Source of the DNA: a virus
Length of the DNA: 63,090 nucleotides
Direction: 5' to 3' (one strand)
Virus record (IMG/VR): IMGVR_UViG_3300046455_000211
Location: 1 to 63,090 of that record
The notes under the pieces were generated by a model. It saw nothing but the letters and a program-made list of their open reading frames with translations, was not told where the DNA came from and ran no database searches. Below are positions 8,201 through 15,998 of the stretch, in pieces; the stretch's first letter is position 1; each line of letters begins with the position of its first letter. The position numbers and the translations under genes were made by a program.

Positions 8201-8604
8201 TCGTTGAAGAACCTCTCTGTTTGCTTGGCCCACGCCATGAGGCCGGGGACCTTGTCTACGGGCACACCGTTCGGCCACCGCATCTGCACCGTGATCAACA
8301 CGATCTCTTCTGCCGTGGGCTTCTTGATCTTGACCGGCTTTGGTTCGCGCTCGGCCAGGATCGAGTGGATCGTCTTGACCTTGCCACCGCGGCCCTTGTA
8401 CATCTTGTGGATGTTGCGGAGATGCTGCGGCAGGTTCTTGGTCATGATGAGCTTGCCGCACTCAGGACAGGGCGACTTGTCCTTGTGCTCACGAACCGCA
8501 TCGACCTGTTCGATCGAGCCTCCGGCATCAGCCGGTGGGTGCTGAGCCTCCGGGGTCTGTGCATACCCAGGTATCACAGCAGGCCGTTCATCCGTCATCG
8601 TCAT
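8197..8604 (-). CDS. C2H2 zinc-finger protein
   Basis: A 135-residue protein with one classical-looking finger: CPECGKLIMTKNLPQHLRNIH near residues 46-66, i.e. C-x2-C and H-x4-H. A basic helix with EREPKPVKIKKP follows, then a C-terminal helical segment. Single C2H2 fingers occur in phage and actinobacterial regulators such as Ros-type proteins. DNA binding is likely but the target is unknown. Confidence 0.7.
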   Translation of the reverse strand: MTMTDERPAVIPGYAQTPEAQHPPADAGGSIEQVDAVREHKDKSPCPECGKLIMTKNLPQHLRNIHKMYKGRGGKVKTIHSILAEREPKPVKIKKPTAEEIVLITVQMRWPNGVPVDKVPGLMAWAKQTERFFNE

Positions 8605-8920
8605 CAGTGACTCCTCTCATCTCCAGCAACAAGCGCCGGAACTCCGATCGAGTCGGGGACTCTCCCCGCCCGTAACCGTAGTTGTCGGGCTTCTTGTAGC
8701 GACGGTTGAGTAGCTGACCAGTGACGAAGCTCACCGTGTCCCGCCGTTCCATACCGCACCGCTCGCACCGCAGTGTGAGCGGGGTGCCCCACTTGGGAGT
8801 CCAGTTGCTGTCGTAGTCGAACCATGAGTGACCGAGAGTCCTGCACCGAATGAACGGACGCTTGTCTGCGTCCACGAATGGCAGGCGCAGGTCAGGCTTT
8901 GGCTTGGTCTTGGTCGCCAT
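8588..8920 (-). CDS. zinc-ribbon protein (110 aa)
   Basis: Contains CRTLGHSW near 26-33 and CERCG near 52-56, a layout seen in a widespread small protein of actinobacterial phages and hosts. The C-terminal part is basic (RRYKKPDNYGYGRG), then acidic at the very end (DDDDG). Probably a DNA- or RNA-contacting accessory protein. Overlaps the start of the next gene by 17 bases. Confidence 0.65.
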   Translation of the reverse strand: MATKTKPKPDLRLPFVDADKRPFIRCRTLGHSWFDYDSNWTPKWGTPLTLRCERCGMERRDTVSFVTGQLLNRRYKKPDNYGYGRGESPTRSEFRRLLLEMRGVTDDDDG

Positions 8921-8991
8921 TGTGCTCCAACTGTGTACTCCAAGGAGGGGTACCTCCTAACAACTCGGGCGACTGTAGCACTAGCTACTAA

Positions 8992-9138
8992 CTACATGCC
9001 ACCCTTGGGACCACGGGCAGTGTCGAGGAACAGCAGTAGCTCCTTGCGCGTCATCGGGAAGGCCTCGCCATCGAGCGTGCGGACTCGTCCCTTGAGGTCT
9101 TCGTAGATGCTGGCGCTCACGGCTGGCGGTGCGTCCAT
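8992..9138 (-). CDS. hypothetical 48-residue protein
   Basis: Small frame (MDAPPAVSASIYEDLKGRV ... GGM) with an ATG at 9138 and a TAG stop at 8992, filling the gap between the zinc-ribbon gene and the RHH gene. The middle (MTRKELLLFLDTARG) looks like a helix-turn-helix-sized helical pair, but no family is evident. Codon composition matches the neighbours. Confidence 0.55.
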   Translation of the reverse strand: MDAPPAVSASIYEDLKGRVRTLDGEAFPMTRKELLLFLDTARGPKGGM

Positions 9139-9160
9139 CCAACTCGGACGGTCACTCGGT

Positions 9161-9343
9161 TCAGGAGGCAATCTTGCGCTCCTTCTCCCACTTCGTCACG
9201 CTCTCTTCGATGGCGCGCTCGATGAGATAGTTGACCGACACGGCACGGCGTTCAGCCTGCGCTCGCAGTCGGTCACGTAGATCGGTCGAGAGGCGGAACT
9301 GCAACTGCACCCGCTCATCGACGTACTCCCTTGCTTTGGGCAT
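9161..9343 (-). CDS. ribbon-helix-helix DNA-binding protein
   Basis: A 60-residue Arc/CopG-like protein. A beta-strand segment VQLQFRLSTDLRDRLRAQAE is followed by the second helix SVNYLIERAIEESVTKWEKE, the classic strand-helix-helix layout of a dimeric repressor that contacts the major groove through the strand. No toxin partner is evident nearby. A dimeric RHH protein binding short inverted repeats would suit the GATACC-NN-GGTATC palindromes, so it is a reasonable candidate regulator; this link is inference. Confidence 0.75.
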   Translation of the reverse strand: MPKAREYVDERVQLQFRLSTDLRDRLRAQAERRAVSVNYLIERAIEESVTKWEKERKIAS

Positions 9344-9347
9344 TGTG

Positions 9348-9815
9348 TCATTCCTCCGTCAGCCAGAAGGCGTACGTGGTGTTCTCTTCGTACAGCCCTG
9401 CTAGTTCTTTGTCCGTGATCTTGCCTTGATAGTTCGCAGCGAGGATCGCGTCCTCAGATACAACCGTCACCACTTCCGTGCATTCCTCAACAAGTTTCTT
9501 CTTCGTCAAGAGGGCCATCGCCTTCTCTTCGTTGAGGGTGGTGGTGGTGCGCTTGCGCCGCTCGCAGCCGACGACCTTCTTCTCCTTCGGCTTGCCGTCC
9601 TTGTAGCTGGTGAACACCAGCGGTTCGTTGAGCGTCAGCGTGGTCTTGTTCTCACCTGGCTCGCCGCGCTGCTCAAGCTCGGTCATCATCTGCTTCTTGT
9701 ACGTGCCCTCGAAATGGTCCGAGCGCTCGCGCATGCTGCGGTTGAGCAGGTAGTCCTTCATCACCGTCTGCAGGTCGAGTAGACGTTGACGTGCGACCGT
9801 CCTCTTGGTTGCCAT
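9348..9815 (-). CDS. hypothetical protein (155 aa)
   Basis: Start chosen at the ATG at 9815 (MATKRTVARQRLLDLQ). Charged, largely helical N-terminal half with a beta-rich middle (TTLTLNEPLVFTSYKDGKPKEKKVVG) and a C-terminal tail ending FWLTEE. No known domain seen. It precedes the RHH gene by four bases, so the two are probably one transcript. Confidence 0.65.
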   Translation of the reverse strand: MATKRTVARQRLLDLQTVMKDYLLNRSMRERSDHFEGTYKKQMMTELEQRGEPGENKTTLTLNEPLVFTSYKDGKPKEKKVVGCERRKRTTTTLNEEKAMALLTKKKLVEECTEVVTVVSEDAILAANYQGKITDKELAGLYEENTTYAFWLTEE

Positions 9816-9863
9816 CTGTGCAGGGTAGCTCAATCCACCACTGATGTGCTACACCCCCCTAGA

Positions 9864-10370
9864 TCAACGCTTGCGGTTGCCGTTCACCAACGCAATGGCG
9901 GTGAGGAACAGCACGAACCCTGCGATGGTCAGCACGTACAGCCCAAGCCCCATCGAGATGATGGCGTACTCGCTGTCGGCGTCACTCATGACGTGTTGGA
10001 AGTTGACCATCTCGTATATCCCGAGCACACCAGTCCCCAGCCCGAGCAACGCCGAGACGTACAGCCACCCACGCTTGGCGATGGTCGTGAGCAACGCCAA
10101 CACGCCGATCACAGCGATCACCTTGCCGTCGTCCGTGTCGATCCCGTTGATCTTGATGTTGCCGAAGACCATCGTCACCGACACCCACGGCAGCACCGTG
10201 GCCCCGAGGATGATGCAGGCAGCGCTGATGACAGCGACGAGGTGCAGACTGCCAGGTGTCATCCGACTCCTGAGTACCGGTGGCGGTGTTAGCTGCGGCT
10301 GCTCGTAGTACGGCTTGGCGACCGGCACTGGATCGGGGTAGACGGGCGGAGGAAGGGTGGGGTCAGTCAT
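9864..10370 (-). CDS. four-helix membrane protein
   Basis: Begins at an ATG (MTDPTLPPPVYPDP) preceded by GGGGGA. After a Pro-rich cytoplasmic-type arm of ~45 residues there are four hydrophobic segments (around 50-75, 90-105, 108-125 and 140-162) and a short basic end (NGNRKR). The hydropathy pattern resembles small actinobacterial membrane proteins of unknown function. Location between a helicase and small regulators gives no clear job; superinfection exclusion or host-envelope modulation are possibilities. Confidence 0.7.
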   Translation of the reverse strand: MTDPTLPPPVYPDPVPVAKPYYEQPQLTPPPVLRSRMTPGSLHLVAVISAACIILGATVLPWVSVTMVFGNIKINGIDTDDGKVIAVIGVLALLTTIAKRGWLYVSALLGLGTGVLGIYEMVNFQHVMSDADSEYAIISMGLGLYVLTIAGFVLFLTAIALVNGNRKR

Positions 10371-10399
10371 GTCCCCCAGTATACCCCACTCTCCCCCAG

Positions 10400-11959
10400 T
10401 CACGCTGCATTGACGAAGTCGCGCAGTGACTCCAGGTCGAGGCTGAGCGTGCCCGAGCGGGCGTCGAAGTCACCGTCGATGAAGGCCCGAGCCACCTTGC
10501 GCTTCTGCTGCAGCATGTCGAAGATGCGTTCCTCGATTGTGTCCTGGCCGAACATGTAGCCGATGATGATCTGGTCGAAGGCCGAGTTGGTGCGGTCGAT
10601 ACGAGACACGCGCTGCTCCAAGGCACCTGCAGACCAAGGCAGGTCGTAGCACAGCAGATGGCTACCCTGGTTGAGATCGACACCGTAGGCACCAGCATCG
10701 GACGACAGGAACACGCGACAGGCGGGGTCGGTGTTGAAGCGCACAATGTATTCGTCTCGCTTGGCAGCGGGAACGTCACCTGTGATCTTGACCCACGGCG
10801 TCTTAGCCGCTGCCAGTGCAGTGCCAATCATGGCGAGCATCGGTTTGAAGTAGCTGAATATCACAACCTTGTGCCGAGGGTCCTCGGTCAGTATCTCTTC
10901 TACATGCTCCAGCAACGCGTCGAACTTAGCTGTGCTCTGTGGCAGGCTGTCCAACATGCCCGCCGCCTTGAGATCGCTTGCATACTGCGATCCCCAGCGG
11001 GATAGCTCGTTATCGAACGCATCAGCGCTGAGCTTGAGCAGCAGCGGATGAGACGACAGCATCCTCATCGCTAGCATCCGCGCCATGACCTGCCCCATGG
11101 CTTGCATCTTCTCGCCGGACTCGGTGCGACCGTAGTGAGCCATGGCGTCGAACTTCCCACCTGTGGCCCCGAGGGCGAGCGCAGTATCAATCGCTACTGC
11201 CAGGTCCTTGCGGACGAACTCATGCAGGTCCATCGTGGGATCGTCCAGCACGACCGGCATCGGTATCTCAATCCGCTCGGGGAGCCACTCCTTGATGTCA
11301 TCTCGACTCTTGCGGTACATGGCCGTGCCCAGTACTTGCTGCATGAGATGCAGGTTCTTGTACTTCTTCGGCTTGCCCCAATGATCCCGCTCGATGAAAG
11401 TTCGGTCGAACTTGTGAAAGCCTCCGAGCACTTCCTTGTCTATGACTTCCATGATCGAGAACAGTTCCTCCGGGCGGTTCTCGACGGGCTGACCTGAGAG
11501 GCCGATGCGGATACCTGCATATGGAGCCATCAGCTTGGCGTGCTTGGTTCGCTTGGCCGTGAAGCCCTTGAGCGCTGTGATCTCATCAAAGATCACGAAG
11601 TCGATCGGGAGGTACTTCTTGATCTCCTCCCAGTCGTTGACCAAGCATTCGTAATGCAAGATCGTGTAGTGATACCGGGCGGCTCTCCTGAGCATCGCCA
11701 CACGCCGACGCTTGTCACCTTCGACCACTTGCACCTTGGCACGCGGGTCCCAGCGAGCTATCTCACGCACCCACTGACCCTTGGTGGACTTGAGCGCGAA
11801 CACTGCACCGTTGGTTGCCGTTCGTTGCCGCCGCAGCCGACGCACCGCAACGATGGCGGTTGCGGTCTTGCCTGCACCCATCGTCAGCGCCAGCAACAAG
11901 CTGCCGCGCTCGATGGCACGCTGGACCGCCTCCTCCTGGTATGGGCGAAGCTCAAGCAC
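10400..11959 (-). CDS. SNF2-family (SF2) helicase/ATPase
   Basis: A 519-residue protein with the helicase motifs in order: Q-like RPYQEEAV at the N terminus, Walker A TMGAGKTA near 27-34, motif II FDEI near 125-128, motif III LSGQP near 155-159, and motifs V-VI near 430-460 (SSDAGAYGVDLNQGS and EQRVSRIDRTNS). This is the compact SNF2/RapA-like core found in many phages, thought to remodel protein-DNA complexes or branch-migrate DNA. It overlaps the Dam methylase gene by eight bases. Confidence 0.9.
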   Translation of the reverse strand: MLELRPYQEEAVQRAIERGSLLLALTMGAGKTATAIVAVRRLRRQRTATNGAVFALKSTKGQWVREIARWDPRAKVQVVEGDKRRRVAMLRRAARYHYTILHYECLVNDWEEIKKYLPIDFVIFDEITALKGFTAKRTKHAKLMAPYAGIRIGLSGQPVENRPEELFSIMEVIDKEVLGGFHKFDRTFIERDHWGKPKKYKNLHLMQQVLGTAMYRKSRDDIKEWLPERIEIPMPVVLDDPTMDLHEFVRKDLAVAIDTALALGATGGKFDAMAHYGRTESGEKMQAMGQVMARMLAMRMLSSHPLLLKLSADAFDNELSRWGSQYASDLKAAGMLDSLPQSTAKFDALLEHVEEILTEDPRHKVVIFSYFKPMLAMIGTALAAAKTPWVKITGDVPAAKRDEYIVRFNTDPACRVFLSSDAGAYGVDLNQGSHLLCYDLPWSAGALEQRVSRIDRTNSAFDQIIIGYMFGQDTIEERIFDMLQQKRKVARAFIDGDFDARSGTLSLDLESLRDFVNAA

Positions 11960-12887
11960 GTTGGATCACGCGCCGAGGGCAAGCGGGTGACACCCACAGC
12001 CGCTCACGGTGACGGTTGTCGTGATTGGCCGTCTCTTTCGAGGACGAGAACGCACGCCGTCCTGTCCAGCCTTCGGAGTGCCATCCAGGCAGGTCATACT
12101 CGTCATCGTACCCAGCCAACACGATCCTCACCATGTCCCCCCACTCTTGGCAGAACTTGGTCACCGCCTCGGTCATCGGATCGTCGTGGTAATACAACTC
12201 CTTCTGGCGGTTCCCGGCGTAGGGGGGATCGAGGAACACGCCGACTGAACCGCTGACTTTCATCTCGCTCGGCTTGACGCAGCGCTTCCAATCGCCGCAC
12301 AGCACACGCACCTGCCGGAGCCTGGCGCTGAGCGCCTGGATGTACTCGCGCAGACTTCTGTTGATAGGCAGGTATCCATCAATGTCCCAGGTATCGAGGG
12401 ACAGTCGGTTGACGCCGCGTGGCGTCATGTTGGGCTTGGCTCGGCGTCCATCGGTGGCCCAGTTGCTGCCGATCCAGCAGGAGGCTCCCCAGGCCCACCA
12501 CGCTGCCGCCTGCAGGTCGTACGCCAACGGGTCGGCCTCCAACTCCCCGGCCAGAGACTCTGCCCGCTGTACCAGCCACTGCTGGCGTGCGTACAGGTCA
12601 ACCTCATTGATCGGCCAGTCCATGTAGTCGGCAAGCTCGGCTGGCTCAGCCTTCAACGCTCGCCAGAAGTTGGATACGAACCCGGCCTTGTCGTTGATCA
12701 TCTCGCGATAGCGCCCGAGGTACCGATCATCAATCGGGCGGGCCAACAGCACCGCTGCGGAGCCGCAGAACGGCTCGACGTAATGGTCCACGTCGCCCAG
12801 ATGACGCCACACACGCGAAGCAACGGCCCCCTTCCCCCCGAAGTAGGGGAAGGGGGCCGTCAAAGCCGATGTGTTACTGTGCCCCAC
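11952..12887 (-). CDS. dam: Dam-type DNA adenine methyltransferase
   Basis: D12-class N6-adenine methyltransferase of 311 residues. The AdoMet site begins with FPYFGGKGAVA (13-23), followed by VEPFCGSAA near 37-45, and the catalytic DPPY motif (LDPPYAGNR) lies near 216. The target sequence cannot be read from the protein, but GATC is the usual target of this class. It would protect phage DNA from host restriction or mark its own DNA. The GC-rich inverted repeat at its 5' end encodes the FPYFGGKGA motif and is not a terminator. Confidence 0.9.
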   Translation of the reverse strand: MGHSNTSALTAPFPYFGGKGAVASRVWRHLGDVDHYVEPFCGSAAVLLARPIDDRYLGRYREMINDKAGFVSNFWRALKAEPAELADYMDWPINEVDLYARQQWLVQRAESLAGELEADPLAYDLQAAAWWAWGASCWIGSNWATDGRRAKPNMTPRGVNRLSLDTWDIDGYLPINRSLREYIQALSARLRQVRVLCGDWKRCVKPSEMKVSGSVGVFLDPPYAGNRQKELYYHDDPMTEAVTKFCQEWGDMVRIVLAGYDDEYDLPGWHSEGWTGRRAFSSSKETANHDNRHRERLWVSPACPRRVIQRA

Positions 12888-12901
12888 GGGAAAGCACGGT
12901 A

Positions 12902-14233
12902 TCAGCCCGTCTCATCCAACTCGTCTTCGCTCGGCAAGTCGATCTCGACAGGGATGTTCCGCAAAGGGTTCACCTGAATGAGACGGTTGCCGACCTTGAG
13001 CCGTTCGTTGTACGTGTCCACGAAGGCGAACGCGATGTAGTACGAACGGATGACTTCGTTGGACCCTGCCGTGCGGCCTGCCTCGCCCGCCATGACGCTG
13101 GAGCGGGCCTTCCAGCCCTCCGGCCCGAACCGGCCAGCGAACTGCGACTTGTCCCACGCACGACGGACGATCGGACCCGACGTAGCCGGATCGAGCGCAC
13201 GCTCTGCGAAGGACGGGTTGGAGTGGAGGATGCGGGCAAGCCCCATCAACCAGTCACCCTGCCAACGGGTCGATGCCTGCACGCCCTGGACCGCTGCGAA
13301 CTCATGCACCGGGTACAGAGCGTCAGCGGCGAGCAGCACGCTGTACAGGCCCTTGCGACCTGCCTCACGCGCTGAGGTCGTCTCGACCTTGAACCGGAAG
13401 TCCGTGCCGCCCGAGGCGAAGTAGCAGAAGACCCGCTCCAACGCTCCGACCGCCTTGATGACGCGGCTCTCCCGCGAGAGGCGCTTGACCTCCAACAGGT
13501 CTTGCTGGGCCTTGAGGTGGTCGATGTCGTAGGGCAACGTGAGGTTGGCACGACGCACAACCGACTCGATCGCGATCGCGTTCGGGTCGCCTGTGTTGAC
13601 TCGCATCTTCAACTGGTCCGACGTTGACACAGCGGCACGGTCGCGGTTCTTCGCCACGAAGTACTTGCTGATGACCTCGTCCAACGAGGTGGCGTTGGGC
13701 CACTCGTAGACGTTGCCTGGCAGGATCGTCTGCTGAATCTCGGCGCGAGTCGCGTCGGTGTAGATCGGCTCATCCGAGTCCGACAGGAGTGAGTACCACA
13801 CTGCCGACAGACGAGTCGCACCGTCCATCGTGTGATACACGGTCGTGCCCTTGGGCAACGTCTCCAGCACAACGGCGATGCCGTTGTAGCGCAGCACCTG
13901 CGTGTCCTGGTTGAGCGTCATCTTCACCACGTCGATGGTGAGCACCTTGCCCGCGTCCCAAGTCTCGTAGAGCTTCTTGGCTCGGTTCCAACCGGGGGAA
14001 CCGGGGCCGTGGCCGCGCTGGAGTGGGAGGAGGATGACGAGATCGTTCGGAATGAACGACGTGAACCCGATGGTGTGCGTGTCACCGTTGCTGATGGTGA
14101 CCTTGTTGCCAATCGGGGGAACCTGCGGTGCATAGGAGAACACCTGCGGTTCGGAAGCGGGACCGGCCTTGTCAGCCATGGCCTTCTTCCGGGGGGCACG
14201 CGGACGTGCCGGGGACGCTGCTTTCGCAGTCAT
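12902..14233 (-). CDS. protein with DGATR motif (ParB/DGQHR-like?)
   Basis: A 443-residue protein with a Pro/Lys/Ala-rich N terminus. The segment TVYHTMDGATRLSAVWY resembles the DGxxR core of ParB/DGQHR-type domains, which in DndB-like and ParB-like proteins binds nucleotides or DNA; the match is short and the assignment tentative. The remainder is helical with no enzyme motif that I recognise. The start is uncertain between ATG at 14245 and 14233. A good promoter-like sequence lies ~140 bases upstream, so this gene may head a leftward transcript with dam and the helicase. Confidence 0.6.
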   Translation of the reverse strand: MTAKAASPARPRAPRKKAMADKAGPASEPQVFSYAPQVPPIGNKVTISNGDTHTIGFTSFIPNDLVILLPLQRGHGPGSPGWNRAKKLYETWDAGKVLTIDVVKMTLNQDTQVLRYNGIAVVLETLPKGTTVYHTMDGATRLSAVWYSLLSDSDEPIYTDATRAEIQQTILPGNVYEWPNATSLDEVISKYFVAKNRDRAAVSTSDQLKMRVNTGDPNAIAIESVVRRANLTLPYDIDHLKAQQDLLEVKRLSRESRVIKAVGALERVFCYFASGGTDFRFKVETTSAREAGRKGLYSVLLAADALYPVHEFAAVQGVQASTRWQGDWLMGLARILHSNPSFAERALDPATSGPIVRRAWDKSQFAGRFGPEGWKARSSVMAGEAGRTAGSNEVIRSYYIAFAFVDTYNERLKVGNRLIQVNPLRNIPVEIDLPSEDELDETG

Positions 14234-14372
14234 GTTGTGTTCCATTTCCGGGCGTAGTTGCCCTTGTTCGGTTTGCGGGCGTGATTGCCCTGTTTGCACT
14301 GCGCCGTTCCCATCTCGGCTGGATCAGTCCGTTTCGGCATCATCGCCTGGGACCTCGGTAGCAGTGGGGGCT

Positions 14373-14400
14373 ACTGTACAGAACTGGGGGACGAAGTCAA
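14373..14400 (-). promoter_or_regulatory. sigma70-like promoter candidate
   Basis: Reading leftward, TTGACT (14400-14395) is separated by 16 bases from TACAGT (14378-14373), close to the housekeeping -35 and -10 consensus. It lies in a 192-base gap upstream of the DGATR protein gene, one of the larger non-coding gaps in this block. A related TGCTACAGT word occurs upstream of the zinc-ribbon gene near 8970 and TGCTACGGT near 19350. Confidence 0.5.
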
Positions 14401-14425
14401 CTCCCTCTGAGAACTTTCTTGGGAG

Positions 14426-14713
14426 CTACGTGCGAGGCACACGTCTCGACTTGGGCTGCACCACTATCGACGGGGGATCAATCTCCTTGACCGTGGCCAC
14501 GCCCTCGATCCGCTCGGCCTTGGCGTACAGCCGAGCCGCCTCGCGCAGATCGCTGTCGTCACGGATCGCTATCACATCAAGGGTCGAGCCGTCGCTGAAC
14601 AGGAAGCGAAAGACCTTCCATGGATATCCCGCTATCACACTGCCATCCCCGTTGGGGCTGAGCCACACTCGGGGGTTGATGGGTGGGTTCTGCTTGACCG
14701 GTCTGGTCGTCAC
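14426..14713 (-). CDS. hypothetical protein (95 aa)
   Basis: The GTG start at 14713 overlaps the upstream stop as GTGA; a longer reading into the previous gene is less likely. The core WKVFRFLFSDGSTLDVIAIRDDSDLRE looks like a beta-rich small domain, followed by a helix and a basic tail (KSRRVPRT). No family recognised. It is the last gene before the promoter-bearing gap. Confidence 0.6.
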   Translation of the reverse strand: MTTRPVKQNPPINPRVWLSPNGDGSVIAGYPWKVFRFLFSDGSTLDVIAIRDDSDLREAARLYAKAERIEGVATVKEIDPPSIVVQPKSRRVPRT

Positions 14714-15078
14714 TGCATCCTCTTCAACAGGAGCAGAAGAACCCCCATGAGACGACGATTGAACGTGTAACCGTTGAGACTCGATGGCAACTGCCACGGC
14801 GGTATGAACCACAGTGTCATACCAGTGCCGTCGTCAACACTCCACTGATACAGCCGCCCCTCTTCCCACAACTGGTGAATGCGACGGCGGTGTGTCTCAC
14901 CTACGGTGACAGAGTAACCTTGTGATACCGACTCATCACGAACACCTTGGGCTGAGGTAGGACCACCGAGCGACCACAGTATCTCAATAGCTTCCCGCTG
15001 ACGATCAGCAAGATTGAGACGCAAGAGGGCGTTGTAGGCCGAGATTGGATCGGTATGTCGTACGAGAAAGCTATTCAC
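14710..15078 (-). CDS. hypothetical protein, possibly winged-helix
   Basis: GTG start overlapping the primase stop (GTGA). Residues 15-75 (LADRQREAIEILWSLGGPTSAQGVRDE and HRRRIHQLWEEGRLYQW) have the helix spacing of a winged helix-turn-helix, and the C terminus has a short hydrophobic run (RLMGVLLLLLKRMQ). It may be a replication accessory DNA-binding protein, judging from its position after the primase. Low certainty on function. Confidence 0.55.
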   Translation of the reverse strand: MNSFLVRHTDPISAYNALLRLNLADRQREAIEILWSLGGPTSAQGVRDESVSQGYSVTVGETHRRRIHQLWEEGRLYQWSVDDGTGMTLWFIPPWQLPSSLNGYTFNRRLMGVLLLLLKRMQ

Positions 15079-15998
15079 AGACCCATCCTGCGCGTGCGGT
15101 CCCACGACGCAGACAACATGTCATCGTGGGGAACATCCCCCACATCCTTGCAGGGTTCCCCAGCGTCGTCAACGAGGCCTGAGTAGTCCCAGGGAACGGC
15201 AGCGCAGCCGTGCTTACGCAGCCCAGCCTGCAGTATCTCAGTGCCCTCATGGCCAGCCTTGTCGTTATCGAGGGCCATGTAGACGGCTGAGAAGTTGCGC
15301 GCCAAGAGCGAGACTTGCTCCGCAGATACCCAGGCACCCAACAACGCAACGGCTGGTACGCCAACCTGCCACAGGCGCGGTGCGTCGAGCGGGGACTCGA
15401 CCACGGCGCAGAAGTCGAAAGGGCGGGCTACCGAGTAGCCAAACACCGTGTGCCGTTTCTCCATGCCTGTCGGAAGCGTGTAGACCGCGCCCTTCTGCCG
15501 ATACTGCGCCCCGAGTAACTCACCTCTCGTATCCCATAAAGGGAGCACCCACTGCTTGGTATCACCATCCCAGCGCACCCGGTAGGTATCGACTGCCTCT
15601 CGTTGCAGCATCCGCGACGCCAGCAGGCGATCGGGTACGTCCCCCAAGATGTTGACCAGTGACCACTCGGTGAGGATCGGCGTGATGTCATCGAGAACTT
15701 GCTTCGGGGATAGCCGGGTATCAGCCAGAGTCCTGAGGAAGTTCTCCTCGTTGATCGTCATCTCCAGGTCGGCTGGCGCTGCTCCGGTGAGATCAACGAG
15801 CAGGCTGGTGAGATCGCCTGCGTAGCCACATGAGAAGCAGTGGTGCTTGGCGGTGGCTTTGTTGATCGACCACGACGGGTGTATGTCCGGTTTGCCGGTG
15901 CGCTGTTCGTGCTGTGGGCACAGGCCCCACAGTTCGCTCTTGGTGTCCCGTGTCAGTTGGACGCCTGCTCCCTCGACCAGTGCTCGTATGTCAATCAT
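15075..15998 (-). CDS. DnaG-like primase
   Basis: A 307-residue primase that would make RNA primers for the phage polymerase. The CHC2-type zinc finger is CPQH (27-30) with CFSC (54-57), and a Toprim domain follows with VVESPLDA near 210 and MALDNDKAGHEG near 247-258. It is much shorter than host DnaG and lacks the helicase-interaction domain. The start at 15998 overlaps the DnaB-like helicase stop, so helicase and primase are translated together. Confidence 0.85.
   Translation of the reverse strand: MIDIRALVEGAGVQLTRDTKSELWGLCPQHEQRTGKPDIHPSWSINKATAKHHCFSCGYAGDLTSLLVDLTGAAPADLEMTINEENFLRTLADTRLSPKQVLDDITPILTEWSLVNILGDVPDRLLASRMLQREAVDTYRVRWDGDTKQWVLPLWDTRGELLGAQYRQKGAVYTLPTGMEKRHTVFGYSVARPFDFCAVVESPLDAPRLWQVGVPAVALLGAWVSAEQVSLLARNFSAVYMALDNDKAGHEGTEILQAGLRKHGCAAVPWDYSGLVDDAGEPCKDVGDVPHDDMLSASWDRTRRMGL

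Noticed and set aside
8950-8995. Promoter around TGCTACAGT upstream of the zinc-ribbon gene
   Set aside because: The -10-like word is present but no reasonable -35 lies at 16-18 bases, so it is not listed as a feature.
12826-12860. Strong GC-rich hairpin as terminator between dam and the next gene
   Set aside because: It lies inside dam and encodes the conserved FPYFGGKGAVA motif; no T-run follows.
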